Source: JBKECP01 sp047974765
GTDB taxonomy: Bacteria; Pseudomonadota; Gammaproteobacteria; Pseudomonadales; Halieaceae
Reading direction: 5' to 3'
NCBI GenBank assembly: GCA_047974765.1
Contig: JBKECP010000046.1
Span: forward strand, 1-64,000
Length of the DNA stretch: 64,000 nt
A model generated the notes under the pieces. That model ran no database searches. It had not been told where the DNA came from and saw only the letters and a list, made by a program, of their open reading frames with translations. Position 1 is the first letter of the stretch; each line of letters opens with the position of its first letter. This document shows positions 1 to 7,865 of this stretch, one piece after another. Position numbers and translations under genes: made by a program.

Positions 1-357
1 GCCGCGCTTCAGATCCATCGGGTTCATGCCCGCAGCAACGGATTTGAGACCTTCGTTGACAATGGACTGAGCCAGCACAGTGGCAGTGGTGGTACCGTCA
101 CCAGCCTGATCAGAGGCCTGGGAAGCCACTTCCTTGACCATCTGTGCGCCCATGTTCTCAAACTTGTCCTTCAGTTCGATTTCCTTGGCAACCGATACAC
201 CGTCTTTAGTTACAGTGGGCGCGCCGAAGGATTTATCCAGAATTACATTACGGCCTTTCGGGCCGAGAGTGGCTTTGACTGCGTCAGCCAGGATGTTCAC
301 GCCGCTCAGCATACGCTGACGGGCGTCATCACCAAAAAGTACGTCTTTTGCTGCCAT
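1..357 (-). CDS. groL: Chaperonin GroEL, N-terminal part (runs off the window)
   Basis: This encodes the 60-kDa chaperonin that folds cytosolic proteins in an ATP-driven double ring with GroES. Only the first 119 residues lie in the window. The reading frame begins MAAKDVLFGDDAR and contains the ATP-binding stretches TLGPKGRNVILDK and DGTTTATVLAQ, both diagnostic of GroEL. The gene lies directly downstream of groS on the same strand, the usual groSL operon, and probably shares the heat-shock promoter upstream of groS. The gene is cut by the window edge, so nothing can be said about its C-terminus. Confidence 0.97.
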   Translation of the reverse strand, partial: MAAKDVLFGDDARQRMLSGVNILADAVKATLGPKGRNVILDKSFGAPTVTKDGVSVAKEIELKDKFENMGAQMVKEVASQASDQAGDGTTTATVLAQSIVNEGLKSVAAGMNPMDLKRG

Positions 358-422
358 TATCTTGTTCCTTAAATTCTGTTCGCTTTACCTGGGTTGTGGA
401 AATGCCGGTTTAGCCAGCTGAA

Positions 423-713
423 TTACTCAACAACCGCGAAAATTTCGTGTTCAGCCATGATGATCAGCTCTTCACCATTCATCTTGATGGTGTTACTGCC
501 TGTGTACTGGCCAAACACAACGTTATCACCCACTTTTACAGCCAGCGGACGAACATCACCGTTATCCAGTACTTTGCCGCTGCCCACGGCAATAATCTCA
601 CCCTGATTGGGTTTTTCCTTGGCAGAACCGGGCAGAACAATACCGCCAGCGGTGGTCTCTTCTTCTTCCTTGCGACGAACGACCACGCGGTCGTGCAGCG
701 GACGGATTTTCAT
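423..713 (-). CDS. groS: Co-chaperonin GroES
   Basis: This is the heptameric lid of the GroEL folding chamber. It has 96 residues, the normal length, and starts MKIRPLHDRVVVRRKEEE. The mobile loop (TTAGGIVLPGSAKEKPNQG) and the conserved GDNVVFGQYTG and EELIIMAEHEI segments are intact. The start codon has an AGGAG Shine-Dalgarno sequence a few bases upstream. It is the first gene of the groSL operon, with a 65-bp gap to groL, and is preceded by a sigma-32-like promoter. Confidence 0.98.
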   Translation of the reverse strand: MKIRPLHDRVVVRRKEEEETTAGGIVLPGSAKEKPNQGEIIAVGSGKVLDNGDVRPLAVKVGDNVVFGQYTGSNTIKMNGEELIIMAEHEIFAVVE

Positions 714-769
714 GTGCGAATTTCTCCTAGTGACAGTGTTATACAGTCCCCAAAGGGGCTAGCTTGGTC

Positions 770-796
770 TATTGGGGCAACAAAAGACATTTCAAG
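770..796 (-). promoter_or_regulatory. Sigma-32 (heat-shock) type promoter of groSL
   Basis: Read on the minus strand there is a -35 box CTTGAAA (796 to 790), a 12-bp spacer, and a -10 box CCCCAATA (777 to 770). This closely matches the sigma-32 consensus (CTTGAAA, 12-17 bp, CCCCATNT). It sits about 57 bp upstream of the groS start, where a heat-shock promoter is expected. I saw no CIRCE element, so RpoH control is inferred. Confidence 0.8.
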
Positions 797-933
797 GTTT
801 TTTTTGGCAGTCTTCGTATGAGAGTGCCAATTTTTTTATGGCCAGACGTTGCCCGTGCTGACATCCAAAGCAAACCAGACAAGGAAAAGAGTTTAAATTT
901 CATATAAATCAATTAGATATAATAGATTAGCTG

Positions 934-1347
934 TTAGTCATCAACCCGGCGACAAGTACCGTCAATAACCTCCTGCCCCTCCCGATCCAGCTCCGGAGCG
1001 TAGGGTTCGACCTGCGGCCCACCCAAAAAACGAACAATTTTGCGCCTTAAAGGGCCAATTAACACAATGAGAGCCGCTACATCTGTAATCATACCCGGCA
1101 CCATCAACAACAGACCGGCCAGTCCCACCGCCATATCATCCACCAGCAGACGGGCAGTCAGCACACGCCCCTCCTGAGCCTGACGCAAATGCTGAAACAT
1201 TCCCCAGCCCTGACGCTGTAAAATAGCCAATCCCAGCAAAAAAGTGGCCAACACATACAGTAGTGCTACCAGGACACCACTTTTGATGCCCAGCTGAATC
1301 AGCGTTGCCAGTTCCAGCCAGGGCAGAAGCATCATCAGAAATCGCAT
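934..1347 (-). CDS. fxsA: FxsA family membrane protein
   Basis: This is a small membrane protein of about 137 residues. In E. coli, overproduced FxsA relieves exclusion of phage T7 by the F plasmid; its normal role is unknown. The conserved N-terminus (MRFLMMLLPWLELATLIQLG) and the segment GLLLMVPGMITDVAALIVLIGP, with several hydrophobic stretches, identify the family. The frame stays open to 1476, but the family start is the internal ATG at 1347, which has GGTGA upstream. FxsA lies downstream of groSL on the same strand in reverse order, a common gammaproteobacterial neighbourhood. It is divergent from the alkyltransferase-like gene. Confidence 0.85.
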   Translation of the reverse strand: MRFLMMLLPWLELATLIQLGIKSGVLVALLYVLATFLLGLAILQRQGWGMFQHLRQAQEGRVLTARLLVDDMAVGLAGLLLMVPGMITDVAALIVLIGPLRRKIVRFLGGPQVEPYAPELDREGQEVIDGTCRRVDD

Positions 1348-1431
1348 GCCACATTCACCTTTTGTTTCCTCTGCCTCAATAAGTGGGGCTTCTGGCGTAG
1401 AATACAAGCTTGCCAACAGGAGTATGACCTT

Positions 1432-1782
1432 TTGAAGAAGAAGGAAAAAAACAATAACAACAATGCAGTAGATCAAAGGGCAGCACTGAATCAGCGTATC
1501 TGGCAGGTGGTATCGCTGATTCCCGTTGGCAGTGTTGCCACCTATGGCGATGTGGCCCGTTACGCCGGTCTGCCCGGCGGTGCCCGTCGGGTGGGTTATG
1601 CGCTGCGCCAGCTGCCTGCCAACACACGCATTCCCTGGTATCGGGTAGTCAATGCCCAGGGTCGGCTTGCCGATCTGCCCAATGCTGAATCGGCCAGTAA
1701 CCAGCGTGAGCGTCTGGAAGCAGAAGGCATAACCTTTGTTCGCGGCCGCCTCTCACTGGCGCACCATCGCTGGCAGCCCTGA
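1432..1782 (+). CDS. Alkyltransferase-like (ATL) DNA-binding protein, MGMT family
   Basis: This protein resembles the C-terminal DNA-binding domain of O6-alkylguanine-DNA alkyltransferases: IPVGSVATYGDVARYAGLPGGARRVGYALR, then an active-site loop reading IPWYRVV. The PCHR cysteine of true alkyltransferases is replaced by Trp (about residue 69). That marks the ATL group, which binds alkylated guanine without repairing it and hands it to nucleotide excision repair. At 116 residues it is slightly longer than typical ATLs because of a Lys/Asn-rich N-terminus. The start is a TTG with AGGAG nine bases upstream. A nearby ATG at 1424 is in another frame and stops after three codons. Confidence 0.85.
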   Translation: MKKKEKNNNNNAVDQRAALNQRIWQVVSLIPVGSVATYGDVARYAGLPGGARRVGYALRQLPANTRIPWYRVVNAQGRLADLPNAESASNQRERLEAEGITFVRGRLSLAHHRWQP

Positions 1783-1825
1783 CACATTACTGACATATTT
1801 CTGAAATATATCTACAATCCACCAC

Positions 1826-4237
1826 ATGTACTTTGTTTGGTTCCCAATACTGCTGGGGGTATTGATATGGCGCCTGCGGCGCTATTGCGGGATCACTGAA
1901 AGCACCGTTATTTTTGTTAGTATTAGCATCTTTTTGCTGCTGAGCGGCACCTACTTTACTGCCGACCACTTTACCGGTCAGGGGCTGGACCTCTCCGTTA
2001 TTTACCATCTGCAAACCGGTTTCAGTGGTGCCGGTTGGCAGGAGCACTTATCGGCCATTACTGGTGCAGCGCTATTCATACTGGCAGCTTTACTGTTGCC
2101 GCTGTATATCTGCACTAATATCACACAGCATCCACCCGTTCGCTCCGTACTGGCCAGGCTCTGTTTTTTACTGCTGCCTTTGGCCCTGCTGGCACATCCA
2201 CTTATTGGCCAGCTGACCGATATTTATTATCCCGACTTCCTGGGTTTATCGGATTCAGCCAAAGCGAAAGCCGCCAAAAATCAGGCATTGTTTCGCCAGC
2301 TTTTCCGTCATCCCGAGAATCTCAAAGGAGCCGCCAACAAGAATCTGGTGATAATTTATCTGGAGAGCTTTGAACGGACTTATTTCAATGAAGCACTCTT
2401 TCCAGGCCTGACACCCAACCTGAAAGCTCTGGAGGCCAACAGTCTACACTTCACCGATATCGAGAACTTCGAGGCAAGCGGCTATACCATTGGTGGCATT
2501 CTCGCCAGTCAGTGCGGCGCTCCGCTGATCAGCTTCGCCCCTAATTCAATGGGCGGTATGGATCAGTTTCTGCCCGGCCTGACCTGTCTTGGCGATCTTC
2601 TGGCAGAACGCGGCTACCACAATGTTTTTATGGGCGGTGCATCCCTGGAATTTGCCGGTAAAGGTGCGTTTTTCCGCTCTCACGGCTTCGCTCAGGTACA
2701 GGGGCTGGAAGAACTGAAACCATCCCTCGATGAACCGGACTACCTCTCCTGGTGGGGACTCTACGACGACACACTGGCCGGTCTCATCGAAAGCAAATAC
2801 CAACAGTTACAGGCAAACAGCAAGAACAAAAACCAGCCCTTTGCCCTCCTCGCCCTGACTCTGGACACACACCATCCCAATGGCCACCTTTCACGCCACT
2901 GCACACAAGTCTACGGTGATGGCAGCAATGCCATGCTTAACGCCGTACACTGTGCCGATGCACTGATAGCCGATCTGGTCAACAGGCTGCGTCGCAGTGA
3001 AGGTTTTGACAATACCCTGCTGGTACTGGCCTCAGATCATATCGCCCTGCCCAACGCGGCTGAAGATCTGCTCAAGCAGGGACAGCGCCGCAACTTGCTG
3101 ATGATGATAGATGGTGAACAGGCCCGCAGTGAACGCATGGATATTGTCGGCTCAACCTTTGATACCGGCCCCACTTTACTTCATCTGCTGGGCTGGCCGG
3201 ATGTACAACTCGGGCTTGGTCGTGATCTGTTAGGTGCCGGTGCCAGTAACAACTATCGCCGGGCAATCAGGCAGCCCTCCGAACAAATCAGAGCCTGGCG
3301 CGCCCTGTTTGATGCCTTCTGGCAATTCCCTTCTGTCATCAGTGGTCTCAGCATCGACGGCAACAAACAGGAAGTCAACATCGAAGGCCGCAATTTCCCG
3401 CTGCCGCTACTGATGCAGTTCAATGCACGCGGGGACATACAGCGTTTTATTTTTGAGCGTGATTCAGAGGTCTCTCTGGTTGAGTACCTGCTGATATTGC
3501 AAGAAGAAAACATGCCCTTTGGCTGGCTCGATCAATGCGTACGCCTGCGGGCACTGGCACCAGACTTACCCAAAGAGGGCCAATGCGCCTACCTTGGCTA
3601 TCTTGACAGCCAAGCGCCACTGACCGTCACGATACCTGCATCCATACAGAAGATTTTACCCCTGCGTATCGGCACAACCCTCTCCGCCAACCGGGATACA
3701 CAGGTGGGTCAGTGGCGAATCACCCGATTGAATAACTATGAACAACACGGCACACCTGACATCACCATTCACAACGACACACTCAAACAGCTCAACAAAC
3801 CGGTTGAACTCCACTCTGCCAACTGGACCAGCGGTGATTCCTATCTGCTGGCCAGTAATGGCAAATTACAGCTTGAGCGGGGACTGAATCTGCTTGCCCT
3901 GAGCGTGAACGGTGAAGCCGAACTGATAGACCGGCTCGATGGCTGCACCGCTGTCGATGACAACAGCCTGAAAACCTTACAAATACCGCCAGCAGATGAG
4001 CAGCTTGCCGCCTATATCCTGCTGGTGCACGATTCCGCCACTTGTCCGGAGGTTGATCTCTCATCACAGCTGTCCACACTGGCACTCAAACAATTTTCCG
4101 GCCGGGACGTGCGCCGCTCCTATATTGCCTACTACCTGCCGACAAGCGGCCAGTGGAAAGAATACCCCGGCAATAAGCACTCACAAATCAAAGTGCGGCT
4201 GCAACCACCCAACTGGGAAAACAAGTCACAGGAATAA
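1826..4237 (+). CDS. opgB: Phosphoglycerol transferase I (OpgB/MdoB), periplasmic glucan modification
   Basis: OpgB transfers sn-1-phosphoglycerol from phosphatidylglycerol to osmoregulated periplasmic glucans. The 803-residue protein has several N-terminal membrane segments (about residues 1-130), then a periplasmic alkaline-phosphatase-superfamily domain. Catalytic-site motifs are visible: YLESFERTYF (metal-binding Glu near 180), ASGYTIGGILASQCG (candidate nucleophile Thr221), LTLDTHHPNG, and VLASDHIALPN near 404. The C-terminal third also follows the E. coli OpgB pattern (FPLPLL, WLDQCVRLRALAPDLP), so I prefer OpgB over a generic LTA-synthase-like sulfatase. Glucan synthases opgGH are not in the window. 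The gene converges on ampG with a 12-bp gap. Confidence 0.88.
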   Translation: MYFVWFPILLGVLIWRLRRYCGITESTVIFVSISIFLLLSGTYFTADHFTGQGLDLSVIYHLQTGFSGAGWQEHLSAITGAALFILAALLLPLYICTNITQHPPVRSVLARLCFLLLPLALLAHPLIGQLTDIYYPDFLGLSDSAKAKAAKNQALFRQLFRHPENLKGAANKNLVIIYLESFERTYFNEALFPGLTPNLKALEANSLHFTDIENFEASGYTIGGILASQCGAPLISFAPNSMGGMDQFLPGLTCLGDLLAERGYHNVFMGGASLEFAGKGAFFRSHGFAQVQGLEELKPSLDEPDYLSWWGLYDDTLAGLIESKYQQLQANSKNKNQPFALLALTLDTHHPNGHLSRHCTQVYGDGSNAMLNAVHCADALIADLVNRLRRSEGFDNTLLVLASDHIALPNAAEDLLKQGQRRNLLMMIDGEQARSERMDIVGSTFDTGPTLLHLLGWPDVQLGLGRDLLGAGASNNYRRAIRQPSEQIRAWRALFDAFWQFPSVISGLSIDGNKQEVNIEGRNFPLPLLMQFNARGDIQRFIFERDSEVSLVEYLLILQEENMPFGWLDQCVRLRALAPDLPKEGQCAYLGYLDSQAPLTVTIPASIQKILPLRIGTTLSANRDTQVGQWRITRLNNYEQHGTPDITIHNDTLKQLNKPVELHSANWTSGDSYLLASNGKLQLERGLNLLALSVNGEAELIDRLDGCTAVDDNSLKTLQIPPADEQLAAYILLVHDSATCPEVDLSSQLSTLALKQFSGRDVRRSYIAYYLPTSGQWKEYPGNKHSQIKVRLQPPNWENKSQE

Positions 4238-4249
4238 AACCTTAAAAAC

Positions 4250-5515
4250 TCAGGCACACGGCTCACACTTGTCCTCGCGCCAGGGCGCTACCCAAATCAA
4301 CATCACCAAACCCGGTATCGCCAAAACAGCACATAGCACAAAGAATTCAAACCAACCGGTTCGCTCGACAATGGCGCCCGTACCGGCATTGGCAAAGGTG
4401 CGCGGCAAAGCCGCCAGCGCAGTAAACAGGGCAAACTGTGTAGCGGCATAAACACGGCTGGTTTCGCGGGCGATAAAGGCAGTAAAGGCAGCCGTGCCCA
4501 GACCCACTCCCAGATACTCAAAGGCTATCACCGCTGCCAGCAACCACAGGCTGGGGCCCTGCAAAGCCAGTACAGCAAAGCCAAAAATACTGATCAGCTG
4601 GACCAGACCAAAAATCCACAAACTGCGATTAATACCCAGCCGCACCATCACCAGACCACCGAGCAAACCACCGACAATTGCTGGCCACAGAGCTGCATGC
4701 TTGGCCACCAGACCAATCTGGGTTTTGCTAAAACCAATATCCATGTAAAAAGGTGTAGCCAGCGCCGTGGCCATATTGTCGCCCAGTTTGTACAAAAACA
4801 TAAAAGCGAGCACCAGCAACACACCCTGCCAGCTGCGCCGATCGAGATACTCCCGAAAAGGTGCCACTACGGTCTCCCGCAAACCATGGCTGCGAGACGC
4901 TACGGCTGCCGGTTCCTGCACCAGTACAGTCAACATCACACCCACCAGCATAAACAGACCGGTAATCCAGAAGACACTGGCCCAGGGCAGCTGGTCGGCC
5001 AACACCAGTGACAGCGAACCGGGTATCAGGCTGGAAATCCGGTAGGCCTGCACATGGATGGCATTGCCCAGGCCCAGTTCGACATCGGGCAAAATCTCCC
5101 GTCGAAAGGCATCGAGCACAACATCCTGACTGGCACTGAACAGTGCCACCACAAAAGCAAAAACAGCGATGGTTCCTGTCGACGGACCGGGTTTAAACAA
5201 ACCCAGCACAGTAATCGATAGCAACAGAGCCAGCTGGGTAAACAGCATCCAGCTGCGGCGCAATCCCAATCGGCCCAGCAGGGGCACGGGCCAACGATCC
5301 ATAAAAGGTGCCCACAGAAACTTCCAGGTATAGGGCACGCCAACCAGTGCAAACAAGCCAATTTCTGTCAGCGAAACACCACCGTCCTTGAGCCAGGCAG
5401 GTACCAACTGGTAGAGCACATACAAAGGCATACCGGAACTGAAGCCGATAAAGACACAGGTCAGCATGCGCCGGTTAAATAGCGCCTGCTGCCAGGTTTC
5501 AGCCTTATTTATTAC
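4250..5515 (-). CDS. ampG: AmpG-type muropeptide permease (MFS)
   Basis: This major-facilitator transporter imports GlcNAc-anhydroMurNAc muropeptides from the periplasm for cell-wall recycling, which also feeds AmpR/beta-lactamase signalling. AmpG hallmarks are FIGFSSGMPLYVLY, WLKDGGVSLTEIGLF, YTWKFLWAPFMDRWP and SASQDVVLDAFRREIL, with about 12 hydrophobic helices. The frame is open to 5551, but I place the start at 5515, where a GAGGTG Shine-Dalgarno lies nine bases upstream. A start at 5551 would have only a badly spaced AGGA and would abut the inverted-repeat element. No beta-lactamase gene is nearby. Confidence 0.9.
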   Translation of the reverse strand, partial: VINKAETWQQALFNRRMLTCVFIGFSSGMPLYVLYQLVPAWLKDGGVSLTEIGLFALVGVPYTWKFLWAPFMDRWPVPLLGRLGLRRSWMLFTQLALLLSITVLGLFKPGPSTGTIAVFAFVVALFSASQDVVLDAFRREILPDVELGLGNAIHVQAYRISSLIPGSLSLVLADQLPWASVFWITGLFMLVGVMLTVLVQEPAAVASRSHGLRETVVAPFREYLDRRSWQGVLLVLAFMFLYKLGDNMATALATPFYMDIGFSKTQIGLVAKHAALWPAIVGGLLGGLVMVRLGINRSLWIFGLVQLISIFGFAVLALQGPSLWLLAAVIAFEYLGVGLGTAAFTAFIARETSRVYAATQFALFTALAALPRTFANAGTGAIVERTGWFEFFVLCAVLAIPGLVMLIWVAPWREDKCEPCA

Positions 5516-5551
5516 CATTTGCGAAAGCACCTCTGAAGCCATGGATAGCAT

Positions 5552-5716
5552 TATCCTGGAATTCGCAGTTGGACGTGTCCAATGATGCTGTAATCGGTGT
5601 ATCAGGCAAGGCGCGACAACATCGCGGGCTGATTGCCCGCAAGGCGAACGCTGCCTGACGCGCCGAGTGCAGTACCAGTGGGTGCGTAGCGCGCTCGACT
5701 GCGGAATCCAGGATTA
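5552..5716. repeat. Imperfect long inverted repeat (MITE-like element) of about 165 bp
   Basis: The outer arms pair: ATCCTGGAATTCGCAGTTGG at the left and its near complement, TGCGGAATCCAGGAT, at the right (5700-5714). Inner parts also pair imperfectly (ATCAGGCAAGGCG against CTGCCTGACGCGC). At the centre lies a perfect hairpin GCGGGC-TGATT-GCCCGC (5624-5640). The element fills most of the gap between ampG and the sulfotransferase gene and contains no credible gene. The structure suggests a miniature mobile element or a large structured intergenic repeat; no target duplication was established. Confidence 0.55.
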
Positions 5717-5942
5717 CTGCTGTAACCAAAGTGACAGCAGGCGGCCCACTCTATCATCAAGCGGCAGATTAGCTGAACCAGGCCTTTATCATTCACAGCC
5801 CAAAATCCAGTATTTTGATCCGACCAGCATTCTTCAGAAACCTGGTATATCATTCGACGCTTCAACAATAAGCCTGCCCGGCATCAAAAAATCCGGCAGA
5901 ACATTATGCCGCTGCCAACTGATACCGCGAAAAAGGAACTTT

Positions 5943-6764
5943 ATGAACAAGCGAGTCAAGTCCACTTACACAGGAAAAAGCTATCCCCAGCGACACGCTG
6001 AAGAGGACTTTGTATTTTTTCTGCATATTCCAAAAACAGCCGGCACCTCAGTTGCAAATGCCCTGCAGCCCTTATTTGCCAAAGACAAAACACTGACGCA
6101 TAAACAAATGAACGCTGTGCGTTTTCATGATCCCTCGATTTTTCTGTCAGCAAAGTTCTTCCACGGGCATTTCACTTACGATGTTTACGCCTACCGACTG
6201 CCCAAACAACCGGACTTTATCCTGACTTTTTTACGGGATCCGGTCGCTCACTATATCTCGATGTTTTTCCACCTGAAAATTGACCCCACCTTTATCCACG
6301 ATGTGCGTTTGCTGCCCGATATGGATCTGGCCAGGGAATTCCATCAATCCATTGAGCACAGCAGCATCGAGGCATTTTTCAAACACGACCTCGTGGATAT
6401 GTTCGACAACTTCCAGACCCGCTACCTGGTACGCGGCCTCAGTGACGAATACGATGGACTCGATGATATCGCACAGCTGCCTATCGCCCAGAAACTGCTG
6501 CTGAATCTGCCTTATTTTGGCATTACCGAATACATGTCAGACTCACTGCGCCTGCTTGAATACACTATGGCCGCACCCTGCCCGCTGACAGCCCCCCAGA
6601 CAAACCTGTCCCGTAACAAACCAAAAAATTACGCGCTCAGTGAAGAGATATTGACTGAAATCACACGGCGTACAAGCGTTGACAGCAAGCTGTACAAACT
6701 GGCGCGAAAAGTATTTGCAGACCGCTGCCTGGCGGCACAGATCCACATTCAGCCACCGGCATAA
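5943..6764 (+). CDS. Sulfotransferase family protein
   Basis: This 273-residue protein probably transfers sulfate from PAPS to a carbohydrate or other surface molecule. FFLHIPKTAGTS near the N-terminus is the 5'-phosphosulfate-binding loop. FLRDPVAHYISMFFH is the 3'-phosphate-binding segment with the expected Arg-Asp-Pro. The start at 5943 has AAGGA six bases upstream; the frame is open further upstream but only through the inverted-repeat region. No signal peptide is visible, so it is cytosolic or peripheral. It converges on the GMC/Tat-partner operon and is one of three sulfotransferase domains within 10 kb. Acceptor substrate unknown. Confidence 0.8.
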   Translation: MNKRVKSTYTGKSYPQRHAEEDFVFFLHIPKTAGTSVANALQPLFAKDKTLTHKQMNAVRFHDPSIFLSAKFFHGHFTYDVYAYRLPKQPDFILTFLRDPVAHYISMFFHLKIDPTFIHDVRLLPDMDLAREFHQSIEHSSIEAFFKHDLVDMFDNFQTRYLVRGLSDEYDGLDDIAQLPIAQKLLLNLPYFGITEYMSDSLRLLEYTMAAPCPLTAPQTNLSRNKPKNYALSEEILTEITRRTSVDSKLYKLARKVFADRCLAAQIHIQPPA

Positions 6765-6770
6765 ACCGGC

Positions 6771-7865
6771 TCACTCCGCAAGCACAAGCTCACCAAGCGG
6801 GATGCGCCACTGTGTGTCGGCACTGAACAGGTAGAGCTGCAATATGCCCGGCTGGGCAAGCAGTGCCGATGGAATAGCGCCGGTAAGGCCGGGCTTTCTC
6901 ACCCCTGAAGGCACCAGGTCATCACCCACCATCAGCCGGGTATCCGGCGGCAGGCAGTCCGCTTTGACCCACACCCCCAGAGAACCATCGGGCTGCTGGT
7001 TGGCCAGCGTACCCAGAGGGCTCCGCCGTGGCCCCCAGTTTTCTATTTCGCAAGAGACATCAGCAGCCACCGGTTGTGCCGGATCTCTTACTTCAAAATA
7101 CGCCAGGTGTTGACGCAAACCACGCACCGGGTCAATCAACGCAATTTCATACCTGCCCGCTGTAGCAAGGATTCGATTCTGCTGTTCAGCAAAGAGTCCG
7201 GAAGTCACCACCTTGTCGCTTACACTGGTTTTGGCAATTTCACCATCAATCATGATTTTGGCATGAGCGGGCACAGCGGCCATTTTGAACCACAGGCCAC
7301 TATGGCCATCGAGCTGTACATTAACGCGCTCACCCAACAGGGTGTACCTGGGCCCCCAGTCTTCAAGTTCGGCGATATGGCCCTCGGTATAATCAGCAGG
7401 GGCTTGCGGCTTAAGCACCTGCTCCTGCGATGCCAGCAAAGCAACCTGTCCCTGCACCTCTCTGAGCAACTGGTATCTCAGCCCGATCAGATAACATTCA
7501 CTTTCACTGAAGGTCCAACCATCGAGCTGACACAATTTCGACCCGCGATAATCCCGCTGAATCCGCTGGTGCATCAAGGGCACCAGCTGGGCAAAAGGTT
7601 GTCCGCGGGCAAAGTTGAAGTGGCTGATCAGGGCACTGCGATCAGGCAGCCATGGCTGGCTCATCCAGACGGCACCCAGAGCATCAGTGCCTGTCAGTGA
7701 GAGCAGCAAGGCATCCATACCTTCACCCAGCGTACTGTTCAGTTGCAGTTTGCCAGAAGCCACAGCTGGTGTGACAGGATCATCCGGTTTGATGGCGTAA
7801 TAAACCAGAGCACCTGTACCCAGCAATGTTGTTGAAGCAAATAAGAACTGCCGCCGCCTGATCAT
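6771..7865 (-). CDS. Tat-signal protein with duplicated C-terminal domain, partner of GMC oxidoreductase
   Basis: I do not recognise this 364-residue protein by name. The N-terminus MIRRRQFLFASTTLLGTGA carries a twin-arginine (RRQFL) Tat signal or anchor. Residues about 40-150, including the stretch DGWTFSESECYLIGLR, look like the small (subunit-3-type) partner of membrane GMC dehydrogenases; this resemblance is by eye. The C-terminal half has two similar units, each starting E-W/N-W-G-P-R: LEDWGPRYTLLGERVNVQLDG and IENWGPRRSPLGTLANQQ. Each continues with G-W-K motifs. It overlaps the GMC oxidoreductase gene by 4 bp (ATGA), indicating translational coupling. It may carry the signal-less GMC subunit through the Tat system (inference). 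Confidence 0.6.
   Translation of the reverse strand: MIRRRQFLFASTTLLGTGALVYYAIKPDDPVTPAVASGKLQLNSTLGEGMDALLLSLTGTDALGAVWMSQPWLPDRSALISHFNFARGQPFAQLVPLMHQRIQRDYRGSKLCQLDGWTFSESECYLIGLRYQLLREVQGQVALLASQEQVLKPQAPADYTEGHIAELEDWGPRYTLLGERVNVQLDGHSGLWFKMAAVPAHAKIMIDGEIAKTSVSDKVVTSGLFAEQQNRILATAGRYEIALIDPVRGLRQHLAYFEVRDPAQPVAADVSCEIENWGPRRSPLGTLANQQPDGSLGVWVKADCLPPDTRLMVGDDLVPSGVRKPGLTGAIPSALLAQPGILQLYLFSADTQWRIPLGELVLAE

Noticed and set aside
5667..5942. N-terminal extension of the sulfotransferase ORF to 5667
   Set aside because: It runs through the inverted repeat, has no family similarity, and a better start with AAGGA exists at 5943.
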